Origin: an uncultured Roseovarius sp.
Lineage (GTDB): Bacteria > Pseudomonadota > Alphaproteobacteria > Rhodobacterales > Rhodobacteraceae
Assembly (NCBI GenBank): GCA_947497295.1
Contig: CANMFU010000001.1
Location: 806,001-870,000, forward strand
Direction of reading: 5' to 3'
DNA length: 64,000 nt
A program made the translations under genes and the position numbers. Shown here in pieces: positions 47,198-56,539 of this stretch. How positions within the stretch are numbered: position 1 is the stretch's first letter; each line of letters starts with the position of its first letter. The notes beneath the pieces are model-generated. The model made no database searches. It was not told where the DNA came from and saw only the letters and a list, made by a program, of their open reading frames with translations.

Positions 47198-47582
47198 GTG
47201 CGGTCCTCGCTGCGGCAGGGGTGCGTCCTCTATCGCCCAGCGATGCGCCGGGGGCAAGCGGTCGGCGACGTTCGCGGCGAATCGCGTCGCGCTCAAGCCA
47301 AGGGGAGGGGGTGAGTCGCGCAGAGCGAATCTGTTATACACGTTAAAGTTGTTGACAAAACTACCGCTTCCAATTTGGAAGCAGCCAAAAAATGCCAATA
47401 AAATCAGGCTGTGGATAAGTTTTTTGTATCCGATTTTCGGATTTAGTCAGTGAGGCTTACACGGCAAAGTTAATCCTAATTTCCGCCGGTTACTCGCCTT
47501 TAGGTTGAAAAATGCCTTGGCAGAACACGGATCTGCTGCAAGCCTTGAGAGGTCTGAAACACCAATCTGGGGAACAAAAAAA
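47198..47582. promoter_or_regulatory. AT-rich upstream region of the FTSSL-repeat operon
   Basis: No gene. From about 47330 the sequence becomes far more A/T-rich. It holds a TTGACA hexamer (47352-47357), the palindrome GCTTCCAA-T-TTGGAAGC (47366-47382), a consensus DnaA box (TTATCCACA on the minus strand, 47410-47418), a second DnaA-like TTATACACG near 47334, and the dyad ATCCGA-TTT-TCGGAT (47428-47442). It must contain the promoters of both xthA (minus) and the repeat-protein gene. Confidence 0.55.
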
Positions 47583-47987
47583 ATGACAGCACAACGCAAA
47601 GTTGAAACCACATTCGCTGCCACACTGACCACCGATGAGGCGAGCCTGCATGGCGGCGCAGCCACCGGCGCATTCACCTCGTCACTAGGCCCTGTTGCCA
47701 CTGCCGATGCCGGACTTGGCGAAGGTCTGGAGATGTTCACATCCTCGCTCAGCCCTGCTGCCCGCGCCGATGCGTCTGCCGGTGACAATGTCGAGATGTT
47801 CACGTCTTCGCTCAGCCCTTCGCATAAGGCCGATGTCGCGTCCGGCGATGCTGTGCAGATGTTCACCTCGTCGCTGGCACCGCGCGTCACATCGGGCGAA
47901 GCGGTCGGCGCATTCACGTCATCGCTGGCCCCCGCTGCCGAAGCGCGTGAGGGCGACGCTGTCGAAATGTTTACGTCCAGCCTCTAA
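47583..47987 (+). CDS. FTSSL-repeat protein (candidate multi-core peptide precursor)
   Basis: A 134-residue soluble protein without a signal peptide. A 28-residue head (MTAQRKVETTFAATLTTDEA and following) is followed by six copies of FTSSL at residues 31, 52, 73, 94, 111 and 130; the first four are spaced exactly 21 residues. The units look like GD-x-VEMFTSSLSP with variable spacers containing AD and SGD. The last copy forms the exact C terminus. No Cys, no Trp. I recall similar Rhodobacteraceae proteins labelled DUF6749 but am not sure. The leader-plus-repeats plan resembles multi-core RiPP precursors, and Ser/Thr-rich cores would suit modification; a structural repeat protein is the alternative. 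The ATG follows GGGGAAC and an A run. Upstream of two linked genes. Confidence 0.8.
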   Translation: MTAQRKVETTFAATLTTDEASLHGGAATGAFTSSLGPVATADAGLGEGLEMFTSSLSPAARADASAGDNVEMFTSSLSPSHKADVASGDAVQMFTSSLAPRVTSGEAVGAFTSSLAPAAEAREGDAVEMFTSSL

Positions 47988-48042
47988 ACCGGACACCTGA
48001 ACGGGACCTTGGGTCCGGACCAATCAATGGAGATCACCTGAC

Positions 48043-49122
48043 ATGACGACCATCGTCCAGCTCAACGTCCCGTTCCGGCAACACAGCAAGGCCGCGCGCC
48101 AGTCGGCCTTGCTCAAGACCTTCGCCACGGGGCGGCGCACACAAGAAGATGTTTTCTGGCTCAAGGAAAACGCCGAGATGTTGAACATCCTGGAATCGAC
48201 CAGCGCCGAATTGGCGACCGGCGCACTTGACGTGTACGCCGCTTTCCACGACGATATCGAACGTCGGATGGAGTTTTTTCCGCAGTACTATAGATTTCTG
48301 TTGTCGATCTGCCTCGATCTTGAGGATTTGGGTGTGCCCGGCACAAAGGGGGCGGCATTGACCGAATGGGTCGCACAGCAGGGCCTTCCCGAGGCCGAGC
48401 TATCGGATTTGCAACGCGCCGAGGCGCGTCGCTTGTGCGCGCGGCGTGGCATTGATCCGCTACCTGACGATGACGGGTTGGACGCGCGGCTGCGCCGCTT
48501 TGCCGCCCGTTCGCAGACCTTTGCCATGCCGAATAAAAAGGCGGCGTATGAACTGACCCATATCGTGTTCTACCTGTCCGAATATGGCCGTAAGGATCCG
48601 GCGATCTGCGCCGCCACCAGATCCAGCCTGATGTTCGCCGGCACGCTGGCCTTTCTTGATTTCAACGCTGACCTTTTGGCCGAGATCTGCCTCGCCCTGC
48701 GCTTTGCCGGTCAGATGCCGCCGGAAGTCTGGGAGATTTGGCTGACGCAGCAGATCCGCAGCTTTACGCTGGAGGATTGCGATGGCCTGCAGGATGATTA
48801 CCACGAATACCTGATGCTGAACTGGTTCATGTCCCGCGCGGGACAGGGCGGTTTTGGCGATCATGTCCCCGAGGGACGCCTGACTTTCGCGCGCACGCGC
48901 CCTACCTCGGCGCCGCTACGCGAGTTGTCTCATTGCATCTATTCCATGGGCGCGGGCCGCTCGGCTGATTGGGAGGTGATGCGCCGCGCAGTCTGCGGCC
49001 AGTTGTCGGACGAGGCGCAAGCGGCGCTGACCGCGGCAGAGGCATCGACCGATCAGTTTGGCGCATTTTTCGAAGGGTTCGCCCGTGTCGGACTGCGCCC
49101 TGCTGCCGAGATGCGCCCATGA
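48043..49122 (+). CDS. helical protein of unknown function linked to the FTSSL-repeat protein
   Basis: A 359-residue soluble, mostly helical protein. N terminus TTIVQLNVPFRQHSKAARQ and TGRRTQEDVFWLKENAEMLNIL near residue 30-50. Conserved-looking motifs are YELTHIVFYLSEYG (169-182), with a buried His, and DDYHEYLMLNWF (251-262). Six or more cysteines are scattered (about residues 90, 132, 189, 216, 246, 298, 318). I recall Rhodobacteraceae proteins named DUF6902 that look like this, with moderate certainty. It begins 55 bases after the repeat gene and overlaps the exporter gene by four bases, so it likely acts on, with or after the repeat protein. Confidence 0.75.
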   Translation: MTTIVQLNVPFRQHSKAARQSALLKTFATGRRTQEDVFWLKENAEMLNILESTSAELATGALDVYAAFHDDIERRMEFFPQYYRFLLSICLDLEDLGVPGTKGAALTEWVAQQGLPEAELSDLQRAEARRLCARRGIDPLPDDDGLDARLRRFAARSQTFAMPNKKAAYELTHIVFYLSEYGRKDPAICAATRSSLMFAGTLAFLDFNADLLAEICLALRFAGQMPPEVWEIWLTQQIRSFTLEDCDGLQDDYHEYLMLNWFMSRAGQGGFGDHVPEGRLTFARTRPTSAPLRELSHCIYSMGAGRSADWEVMRRAVCGQLSDEAQAALTAAEASTDQFGAFFEGFARVGLRPAAEMRP

Positions 49123-50027
49123 TCGCCGTGCGCGCCGGACGCGCCGCGGTTCTGGCCGGGGTTGGCCTGACGGTCGGATATACGGCGTTGATTTCCTGCG
49201 CGGATGCGATCACCAAGATGTTTGCCGCCAGCTATGCCGCGCCGCAGCTTTTTGCACTGTCGGGCGGTATTGTTGCACTTTTGGCCGTGCTGGCGGACCG
49301 TGCGCGGCCTGTGCCGCGCGGGCTGCGCACGGTCTGCCCGCGCGCCATGGCAATCCGCAGCGTTGCAACGGTTCTGGGCGCTGCCGCGTTTTTTTACGCG
49401 TTCCGCCTGCTGCCTTTCGCTGAAGTGTTCCTGTTCATTGCGATGATCCCGCTGCTCACCGCGCTCTTGTCCGGTCCGGTGCTGGGCGAGGTGGTGCGCC
49501 CGCAGGCGTGGGGGGCGCTTGTTTTGGGGCTGGTTGGTCTGCTGTGTCTTGCGCCGGGCGGAATAAGCAGCGTTGGCCTCGGCCACGGGGTGGCACTTGC
49601 CGCGGTCCTTCTGGGGACTGTATCAATGATAGCGTCGCGCTATATCGGGACGCGCGATGACAATCTGTTGGCACAGGTTTTCTGGCCGAATCTGGCCTTG
49701 GTGGGGATTATGGCCTGCGCGCTGCCCTTTGTTTGGTCGCCGATGGGGTTGAACGATCTGGCTTGGGCCTGCGGCTATGCCGCGCTGCTGTTTGCGGCGC
49801 GCTGGTTGCTCGTCGGGGCATTCCGGGCATTGCCGGCTTATGTGATCACACCGCTGATGAACCTGCAATTTCTGTGGATGGTCGCCATCGGCGCTGCCGT
49901 GTTCGGCGAGGTTCCAGGAGCGGCACTTTATATCGGTGCGGCTCTTGTGATCACGGCCGGGGGGTGGTTGATCTACGATCAGGCATTTCCAACGGCGTTG
50001 GTGCGAAAAATTGTTCCGGCGGAGTAA
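49119..50027 (+). CDS. DMT-superfamily (EamA) transporter of the FTSSL operon
   Basis: A 302-residue protein with about ten membrane segments in two EamA-type halves (AAVLAGVGLTVGYTALISCADAI at the start; SVATVLGAAAFFYAFRLLPFAE in the first half; VITPLMNLQFLWMVAIGAAVFGE in the second). It overlaps the helical-protein gene by four bases (ATGA), meaning the two are translationally coupled. It differs from the other DMT gene at 45.5 kb, which stands elsewhere. It could export a small product made by the operon. Confidence 0.83.
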   Translation: MIAVRAGRAAVLAGVGLTVGYTALISCADAITKMFAASYAAPQLFALSGGIVALLAVLADRARPVPRGLRTVCPRAMAIRSVATVLGAAAFFYAFRLLPFAEVFLFIAMIPLLTALLSGPVLGEVVRPQAWGALVLGLVGLLCLAPGGISSVGLGHGVALAAVLLGTVSMIASRYIGTRDDNLLAQVFWPNLALVGIMACALPFVWSPMGLNDLAWACGYAALLFAARWLLVGAFRALPAYVITPLMNLQFLWMVAIGAAVFGEVPGAALYIGAALVITAGGWLIYDQAFPTALVRKIVPAE

Positions 50028-50062
50028 TTTTATACTTTAAGGCTGACTGGCAACCGGCTGAT

Positions 50063-50386
50063 TTACATAGAGAATGATGTGCCGCACCCACAGCTGCTGC
50101 TGGCGTTCGGATTTTCAATGACAAACCGCGCACCGATCAGCTCTTCGCTGAAATCAATGACGGCACCGGTCAGAAACGGCAAAGATACAGAATCGATAAC
50201 CACCTTCTGGCCCTGGCCTTCCAGCACCAAATCGTCACCTGCCGGATTATCCAGCTTGATCTCGTATTGAAAGCCCGAGCATCCACCGCCCTCGACGGCA
50301 ACGCGCAGGGCCTGACCCTGGTCGCTGGCGCCAATTTCGCTGAGGCGCTCGAACGCGCGGTCGGTGACTTTGGGCGGAAGGTTCAT
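50063..50386 (-). CDS. erpA: iron-sulfur cluster insertion protein ErpA (A-type carrier)
   Basis: A 107-residue HesB/IscA-family carrier. The cluster ligands are Cys in GGGCSGFQYEI and the CGCG of SSSCGCGTSF near the C terminus. It hands [2Fe-2S]/[4Fe-4S] clusters to targets such as IspG/IspH. The choice of ErpA over IscA is based on the length, the C-terminal motif and the chromosomal neighbourhood (next to dgt). Confidence 0.9.
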   Translation of the reverse strand: MNLPPKVTDRAFERLSEIGASDQGQALRVAVEGGGCSGFQYEIKLDNPAGDDLVLEGQGQKVVIDSVSLPFLTGAVIDFSEELIGARFVIENPNASSSCGCGTSFSM

Positions 50387-50477
50387 GATGATCTCCGAAG
50401 ATAGGGCGGTCTACAGTTTCGCACCGGGTTAAGATGCAATATATGAGCGGCACGTTCACCCGGCAAGGAGCCAGCCC

Positions 50478-51677
50478 ATGACAGCGCCGAATGCGCCCGC
50501 GCCATCGCGTATCGCCGCCCGGCCCGGCCAATCGCGCGGGCGGCTGGTGCCCGAGGAGGAAAGCGCCTTTCGCTCGTGTTTTCAACGTGATCGCGACCGG
50601 ATCATCCATTCCAGCGCCTTTCGCAGGCTCAAACACAAGACGCAGGTATTCGTTGCGCATGAGGGCGATTATTTTCGGACTCGCCTTTCGCATTCCATTG
50701 AGGTGGCACAGGTCGCGCGCACCATTTCCGGCGCTTTGGAGCTGAATGCCGAACTGACCGAGGCTGTCGCGTTGGCGCATGACCTTGGGCATACACCTTT
50801 TGGCCATACCGGTGAGGATGCGCTGCACCGGCTGATGCAGCCTTACGGCGGGTTCGATCACAACGCGCAGGCGATCCGCATTGTCACCGCGCTGGAGCGG
50901 CATTACGCCGAATTTGACGGACTGAATCTCAGTTGGGAGACGCTGGAGGGGCTGGCGAAGCATAACGGACCGGTGACCGGCGATCTGCCCTATGCGCTGG
51001 CGCACTATGACGCGTGCCACGATCTGGAACTGCACACACATGCGAGCGCCGAGGCTCAGGTAGCCGCATTGGCCGATGACATTGCCTATAACAATCACGA
51101 CCTGCACGACGGTTTGCGTGCCGGACTGTTTACCGAAGACGAGGTAGCCGGCCTGCCTATTGTCGGCCCGTGTTACGCCGAGGTTGATTGGCTGTATCCG
51201 GGGCTTGATGCATATCGGCGGCGCCACGAGGCGTTGCGCCGGGTGTTCGGGGTCATGGTGGGTGATGTGATCGAGACTTCTCGCGGCGTCATCGCAGCTG
51301 CTGACGTGCCTGATGCAAACGCTGTGCGCCATTTGGGACGTCCGGTTATCCGGTTTTCACCAGTTCTCTGGCAGGATCTGCAAGGTGTGCGGCAATTTCT
51401 CTTTGCGCGGATGTATCGTGCGCCGATGGTCATGGTGCAGCGCGCGCAAGCGACCGAGGTGGTTGATGAATTATTCCCATTCTACATGGCGCAACCCGGG
51501 CTTTTGCCGCGCCGCTGGCAGGGTGATGTGCAAGCTGCGACAAATACAACGGAACTTGCACGGCTTGTCAGTGATTACATTGCCGGGATGACAGACCGGT
51601 TTGCCCTGGCGCAGCACGCACGTCACCTGGGCGGACGCGGTGGGGCCGGATCCTGGCCCGAGCATATGGAAAGGTAA
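50478..51677 (+). CDS. dgt: deoxyguanosinetriphosphate triphosphohydrolase-like protein
   Basis: A 399-residue HD-domain protein. Metal-binding motifs are FRTRLSHSIEVAQ (His72) and ALAHDLGHTPFGHTGE (His101, Asp102), with ADDIAYNNHD later. It removes triphosphate from dNTPs, adjusting the pools. As type 2 dGTPase-like it is shorter than E. coli Dgt. Divergent from erpA. Confidence 0.93.
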   Translation: MTAPNAPAPSRIAARPGQSRGRLVPEEESAFRSCFQRDRDRIIHSSAFRRLKHKTQVFVAHEGDYFRTRLSHSIEVAQVARTISGALELNAELTEAVALAHDLGHTPFGHTGEDALHRLMQPYGGFDHNAQAIRIVTALERHYAEFDGLNLSWETLEGLAKHNGPVTGDLPYALAHYDACHDLELHTHASAEAQVAALADDIAYNNHDLHDGLRAGLFTEDEVAGLPIVGPCYAEVDWLYPGLDAYRRRHEALRRVFGVMVGDVIETSRGVIAAADVPDANAVRHLGRPVIRFSPVLWQDLQGVRQFLFARMYRAPMVMVQRAQATEVVDELFPFYMAQPGLLPRRWQGDVQAATNTTELARLVSDYIAGMTDRFALAQHARHLGGRGGAGSWPEHMER

Positions 51678-51680
51678 GCG

Positions 51681-53663
51681 ATGGCTATTGAGACCGCGGG
51701 CGCGATGTCGCCAGTTATGGCGTTCGCGCTGGTGGGCGCCATCGGCGTCGGGGCCCAGTGGGTCGCATGGAAACTGCGCCTGCCGGCCATCGTGCTGATG
51801 CTGCTGGCCGGTCTCATAATTGGTCCGGGCCTCGGCATTTTTAATCCTGAACGTGACATTGGCCCGCTGATGACGCCAATGATCAGCATTGCGGTGGCGA
51901 TCATCCTGTTCGAGGGCGGGATGACGCTGAACCTGCACTCCCTGCGCGAGGCGGCCAAGGGCGTGCGGCGGCTGGTGCTGATCGGCGCTCCCGTGGGCTG
52001 GCTGGGATCGGCTCTGGCGCTGCATTATGTGGCCGGGCTGAGCTGGGCCAGCGCGACGGTGTTTGGCGGCATCATGATCGTGACCGGCCCCACCGTGATC
52101 GCACCGCTTTTGCGCACCGCGCGTCTGGCCAAGCGTCCGGCGCAATTGCTGCAATGGGAGGCGATCGTGAATGACCCGATCGGCGCGCTGGCGGCGGTCC
52201 TGGCGTTCGAGGTTGTGCTGGTGATCTATGCCAGCGAACAAGTCGGATCGGCGGTCTGGGACATGAGCGTGGGCATCGTCGGCGCAATCGTGATGGGCAT
52301 CGCTGCGGGTTGGTTCCTGTCCGAGGGGTTCCGCCGGGGCCGTGTGCCCGAATTCATGAAGGTTCCGGTGCTGTTTGCCGCGCTTTTGGTGGTTTTCGCG
52401 CTGGCCGACAGCGTGCTGCATGAAAGCGGCCTTCTGGCCGTTACCATCATGGGTTTCTACATCGCCAACGCCAATCTGCCCAGCTATACCGAGCTGCGCC
52501 GCTTCAAGGAACATGCAACGATCCTGCTGGTGTCGGGCGTTTTCATTCTGCTGGCGGCGTCGATGAATATCGAACGGTTGAGCCTTCTGGGCTGGCCGTC
52601 GGTTATCTTCGTGCTGGTGGTCATCCTTGTGGTGCGCCCGGCGACGGTCATGCTGTCGCTGTCATTTACCAACATCCCGATGAAAGAACGTCTGCTGGTC
52701 GCCTTTACCGGACCGCGCGGCGTGGTTCTGGTGGCAGTTGCGGGACTGTTTTCCGAGCGTCTGGTCAGTGCGGGCATCGACGATGCGGCGCTGCTGACGC
52801 CGCTGGCCTTCGTCTTGGTGGCGGCCACCGTGGTGTTGCATGGCTTCACTCTGCGGCCGATGGCGCAGGCTTTGGGGTTGGCCGGGGCGCAGGTGCCTGG
52901 CGTCATCTTCGTCGGCGGCTCGCAATTCTCGGCCGCCTTTGCCGCCGCATTGCAAAAGGAAGAAATTCCGGTGCTGATCGCGGATGCCAACCGCGCGCGC
53001 CTTCGCGCTGCGCGCGAGCAGGGCCTGCCGATTTATGTTGGCGATATCCTGTCGGACGGCGCCGAACATGGCGTCGAATTCATCAGCTTTGGCCGGATCG
53101 TCGCCACGTCTGACAATGACGCTTACAACACGCTGGTCGCCACGGATCTTGGCCCGGAATTTGGCCGCGAGCATGTCTATCAGCTCAAGCGCGCCAAGCA
53201 GGAACAGACGCGCCACGCACTGCCCCCCACGCTGGGCGGGCGCACTATTGCAGGCGGCCGCCGCTATCTGGAGCTTGCCCGCCATATGCAAGAAGGATGG
53301 GAAGTGCGCGCCACCAACATTACCGAAGAATACGGGGTAGAGGATTGGAATTCCGACAATCCAGACTCTATCCCGCTGGCCGAACTGACGCCGGGTCGCA
53401 ACATGCGCATCATCGCGGGCGACGCCGAGATCAAGGCCGGACCGGGAATGCGCCTTCTGGCCCTGTCACCCGCCCGCGAACGCGCCGCCGAAGCGGCCGA
53501 GCGCAAGGGCGCGACCGAAGGCCAGGCCGATACCGTTCAGAAAGCCGCCGACAAGGCACAGGCCGAGGCTGACGACGCGGTGGAGCGCGATGCCGACAAA
53601 AAGGCAAAAGAGAGTGGCGCGGATCTGAAGACCGTCAAACCTGACAGCACCGCAGCGGATTGA
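51681..53663 (+). CDS. CPA-type cation:proton antiporter with cytosolic nucleotide-binding domain
   Basis: A 660-residue protein. The first 400 residues contain about twelve membrane segments with VGAIGVGAQWVAWKLRLPAIV, GGIMIVTGPTVIAPLLR, and WEAIVNDPIGALAAVLAFE (the conserved ND pair). From about residue 410 follows a TrkA-N-like Rossmann domain (GVIFVGGSQFSAAFAAALQ) and from 560 a domain with RNMRIIAGDAEIKAG. The last 60 residues are a charged Ala/Lys/Asp/Glu-rich tail (KAADKAQAEADDAVERDADK). It begins three bases after dgt. Probably K+ or Na+ export in pH or salt regulation. Confidence 0.85.
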   Translation: MAIETAGAMSPVMAFALVGAIGVGAQWVAWKLRLPAIVLMLLAGLIIGPGLGIFNPERDIGPLMTPMISIAVAIILFEGGMTLNLHSLREAAKGVRRLVLIGAPVGWLGSALALHYVAGLSWASATVFGGIMIVTGPTVIAPLLRTARLAKRPAQLLQWEAIVNDPIGALAAVLAFEVVLVIYASEQVGSAVWDMSVGIVGAIVMGIAAGWFLSEGFRRGRVPEFMKVPVLFAALLVVFALADSVLHESGLLAVTIMGFYIANANLPSYTELRRFKEHATILLVSGVFILLAASMNIERLSLLGWPSVIFVLVVILVVRPATVMLSLSFTNIPMKERLLVAFTGPRGVVLVAVAGLFSERLVSAGIDDAALLTPLAFVLVAATVVLHGFTLRPMAQALGLAGAQVPGVIFVGGSQFSAAFAAALQKEEIPVLIADANRARLRAAREQGLPIYVGDILSDGAEHGVEFISFGRIVATSDNDAYNTLVATDLGPEFGREHVYQLKRAKQEQTRHALPPTLGGRTIAGGRRYLELARHMQEGWEVRATNITEEYGVEDWNSDNPDSIPLAELTPGRNMRIIAGDAEIKAGPGMRLLALSPARERAAEAAERKGATEGQADTVQKAADKAQAEADDAVERDADKKAKESGADLKTVKPDSTAAD

Positions 53664-53714
53664 CGCGCGCTGCCTTGGTGTTAAACCGGGCCGTGAACGC
53701 AAGGAAGCCACGCT

Positions 53715-55460
53715 ATGAACCTCTTTACCGATATTCGCGCCGCCGTTTCGGATGCCCTGACAGCGATTGAGGCGGCAGGCGCGCTGCCCACCGGCCTGGA
53801 CCGCGCCAACGTCACGGTCGAACCGCCGCGCGATCCGGCGCATGGCGACATGGCGACCAACGCAGCGATGGTGCTGGCAAAACCTGCCGGGCTAAAGCCG
53901 CGCGTCATCGCCGATGCCCTGGCCGCCGAGCTGGCAAAAGATCCCCGAATCGACAGCGCCGAGGTGGCGGGGCCGGGGTTTTTGAACCTGCGCCTTGCGC
54001 CGGGCAGCTGGCGCGCCGTGGTGGCTGCGGCGCTGGCCAAGGGGACCGATTTCGGCCGCTCAGACATGGGGCAGGGACGGCGCGTCAACGTCGAATATGT
54101 CAGCGCCAACCCCACCGGCCCCCTTCATGTGGGTCACACGCGCGGCGCTGTGTTCGGCGATGCGCTGGCCAGTTTGCTGGATTTCACCGGCCATGAGGTG
54201 ACGCGCGAATACTACATCAACGATGGCGGCGCGCAGGTCGACACGCTCGCACGCTCGGTCTATCTGCGCTATCTTGAGGCGCATGGTCGCGCCGTCGATT
54301 TCCCCGATGGCACCTATCCCGGCAACTATCTGATCGAAGTCGGCGAGGCGCTGAAAGACAAGGTCGGCGATGCGTGGGTCGGCCAGCCCGAAGACGTTTG
54401 GCTGGCGGAATTGCGCGCGTATGCGACCGATGCCATGATGGATCTGATCCGCGCCGATCTGAAGTCGCTCGGCGTCGAGATGGATAAATTCAGCTCGGAG
54501 AAATCCTTCTATGGCACGGGATTGATTGAAAAATCAATTCAGGCGCTTGATGACAAGGGTCTGATCTACGAGGGCGTGCTGGAACCCCCCAAAGGCAAAC
54601 TGCCCGAGGATTGGGAACCGCGCGAACAGACACTGTTCCGCTCCACCAGTCATGGTGATGATGTGGACCGCCCGGTCAAAAAATCCGACGGTAGCTGGAC
54701 CTATTTTGCGCCCGATATCGCCTATCACTATGACAAGGTGACGCGCGGGTTTGACCTTTTGATCGACGTCTTTGGCGCCGATCATGGCGGTTATGTCAAA
54801 CGCATGAAGGCCGCCGTTTCGGCCCTGTCGGACGGCAAGGTGCCGCTGGAGATCAAGCTGACCCAGCTGGTCAAGCTGTGGAAGAATGGCGAGCCGTTCA
54901 AGATGTCCAAACGCGCCGGCACGTTCGTGACGCTGCGCGACGTGGTCGAGCTTGTCGGCGCGGATGTCACCCGCTTTGTCATGCTGACACGCAAGAATGA
55001 CGCGCCGCTTGATTTTGACTTTGACAAGGTGCTGGAGCAGTCCAAAGACAACCCGGTATTCTACGTCCAATACGCCCATGCGCGCGTGCGCTCGGTGATG
55101 CGCAAGGCGGCAGAGTCGGGAATTGACGTGTCAGACAATGCGCTGGCCGCCGCCGATCTGGACCTGATCGCCCACGAGGCCGAGCTGGCATTGGCGCGCA
55201 AGATCGCTGAATGGCCGCGTCTGGTGGAAATTGCCGGGCGCACCAACGAGCCGCACCGCGTGGCCTTTTACCTCTATGACCTGGCGTCCGAGGTGCATGC
55301 GCTGTGGAATCGCGGCCATGATCTGCCCGAATTGCGGTTTATTCAGGAAGGCGATGCAGCGACATCGCAAGCGAAAATCGCGCTGGTCAGGGCTGCAAGC
55401 GTTGTTATTTCCGCAGGTTTGGGTATCTTGGGCGTCACTCCAGCGGAAGAGATGCGCTAA
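53715..55460 (+). CDS. argS: arginyl-tRNA synthetase
   Basis: A 581-residue class I synthetase. The HIGH-like motif is in [18 protein letters not shown] and the KMSKS-like motif in [15 protein letters not shown]. The N-terminal additional domain specific to ArgS is present (residues 1-110), and the anticodon-binding DALR domain follows residue 450. A weak AAGGAAG precedes the ATG. Co-directional with the antiporter and the SPOR gene. Confidence 0.97.
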   Translation: MNLFTDIRAAVSDALTAIEAAGALPTGLDRANVTVEPPRDPAHGDMATNAAMVLAKPAGLKPRVIADALAAELAKDPRIDSAEVAGPGFLNLRLAPGSWRAVVAAALAKGTDFGRSDMGQGRRVNVEYVSANPTGPLHVGHTRGAVFGDALASLLDFTGHEVTREYYINDGGAQVDTLARSVYLRYLEAHGRAVDFPDGTYPGNYLIEVGEALKDKVGDAWVGQPEDVWLAELRAYATDAMMDLIRADLKSLGVEMDKFSSEKSFYGTGLIEKSIQALDDKGLIYEGVLEPPKGKLPEDWEPREQTLFRSTSHGDDVDRPVKKSDGSWTYFAPDIAYHYDKVTRGFDLLIDVFGADHGGYVKRMKAAVSALSDGKVPLEIKLTQLVKLWKNGEPFKMSKRAGTFVTLRDVVELVGADVTRFVMLTRKNDAPLDFDFDKVLEQSKDNPVFYVQYAHARVRSVMRKAAESGIDVSDNALAAADLDLIAHEAELALARKIAEWPRLVEIAGRTNEPHRVAFYLYDLASEVHALWNRGHDLPELRFIQEGDAATSQAKIALVRAASVVISAGLGILGVTPAEEMR

Positions 55461-55542
55461 AGCGCACAGCCGCCGGACAAAAAAATGAGGCAGAGCAGTC
55501 AGACCGACGGGCGGTGGTTCTTCGGTGTACGAGAGGCACTAA

Positions 55543-56514
55543 ATGTCACGATACCAAGATGATACGGCTCGGCCTTCGCACGTATCGGATGAACCGTTAC
55601 AGTCCAATCCGCTGTCGCGTGCGACCTATGCGCTGGGGTCTATCTTGTCGGTTGGTTTGGTCATCGGCCTTGGTGTCTGGGGTTACAAGCTGCTGGTGCG
55701 CGACGTTTCCGGCGTGCCGGTGATCCGCGCGGCAGAGGGGCCGATGCGCATTCAGCCCGAAGATCCGGGTGGACGGCAGACACTGAATCAGGGGCTATCG
55801 GTCAATGACGTCGCCGCCATAGGCACCGCAGGTGCGGCACCCGATCAACTGATCCTTGCGCCGCCGCCCTTGGATCTGAGCGACGAGGATGCGGCGGGCA
55901 CGGTTGCACCGTCTGCCGAGCGCGCCGCAGAGTCAAGCAGCCCGGATACGCCAGAGTCGGCGCAAGACATACAGCCCGAAGATGTGCCCGCGCCCGAAGG
56001 CGACCCCGATATGGTTGCCCTTGCAGAAGCCATCAGTGAGGGCATTACTCCGCTGGAGGATCTGCCTGAGACGCCCGCAAACGCTGAGGGGCAAGCGGCC
56101 GTTACCGACGATGATGCAGAGCTACCTATGGGGAATGAGACGGCTGTTGCGTCCTCCTTGCGCCCGAAGGCGCGCCCTGCCGACCTGCGCAATATCCGCG
56201 AGGTGGCTGCAAAATCTCCGGCCGCGCAGGACGTTAATGATGTGGATCCCGAAACGATCCCCGTTGGCACGCGACTTGCCCAGCTGGGCGCTTTTTCCAG
56301 CGAAGAAATCGCGCGCGAGGAATGGGACCGTCTGGGCAAGCAATTCGGTGAGTATCTGGCTGGCAAGGATCGGGTAATCCAACGCGCTACCAGCGGCGGG
56401 CGCACTTTTTATCGCCTGCGCGCCATGGGGTTCGATGATCTTGCCGACGCCCGGCGCTTTTGCTCTGCGCTTGTTTCAGAAAAGGCAGAATGTATTCCTG
56501 TTGTTACGCGGTAA
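55543..56514 (+). CDS. SPOR-domain membrane protein
   Basis: A 323-residue bitopic protein: a short cytosolic N terminus, a membrane segment near residues 30-52 (YALGSILSVGLVIGLGVWGYKLL), an acidic proline-rich stretch (about 90-210) and a C-terminal SPOR domain (about 240-323; VGTRLAQLGAFSSEEIAREEWDRL and TFYRLRAMGFDDLADARRF). SPOR domains bind denuded glycan strands at the septum, so it likely acts in cell division. The location before nagZ suits a cell-wall role. Confidence 0.88.
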   Translation: MSRYQDDTARPSHVSDEPLQSNPLSRATYALGSILSVGLVIGLGVWGYKLLVRDVSGVPVIRAAEGPMRIQPEDPGGRQTLNQGLSVNDVAAIGTAGAAPDQLILAPPPLDLSDEDAAGTVAPSAERAAESSSPDTPESAQDIQPEDVPAPEGDPDMVALAEAISEGITPLEDLPETPANAEGQAAVTDDDAELPMGNETAVASSLRPKARPADLRNIREVAAKSPAAQDVNDVDPETIPVGTRLAQLGAFSSEEIAREEWDRLGKQFGEYLAGKDRVIQRATSGGRTFYRLRAMGFDDLADARRFCSALVSEKAECIPVVTR

Positions 56515-56539
56515 TGCTAATGCATAAGATTAAGCTGAT

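Noticed and set aside
47330..47450. Replication origin
   Set aside because: One perfect and one near-match DnaA box plus AT-richness is not enough; no gidA, parAB, hemE or dnaA nearby and GC skew cannot be judged here.
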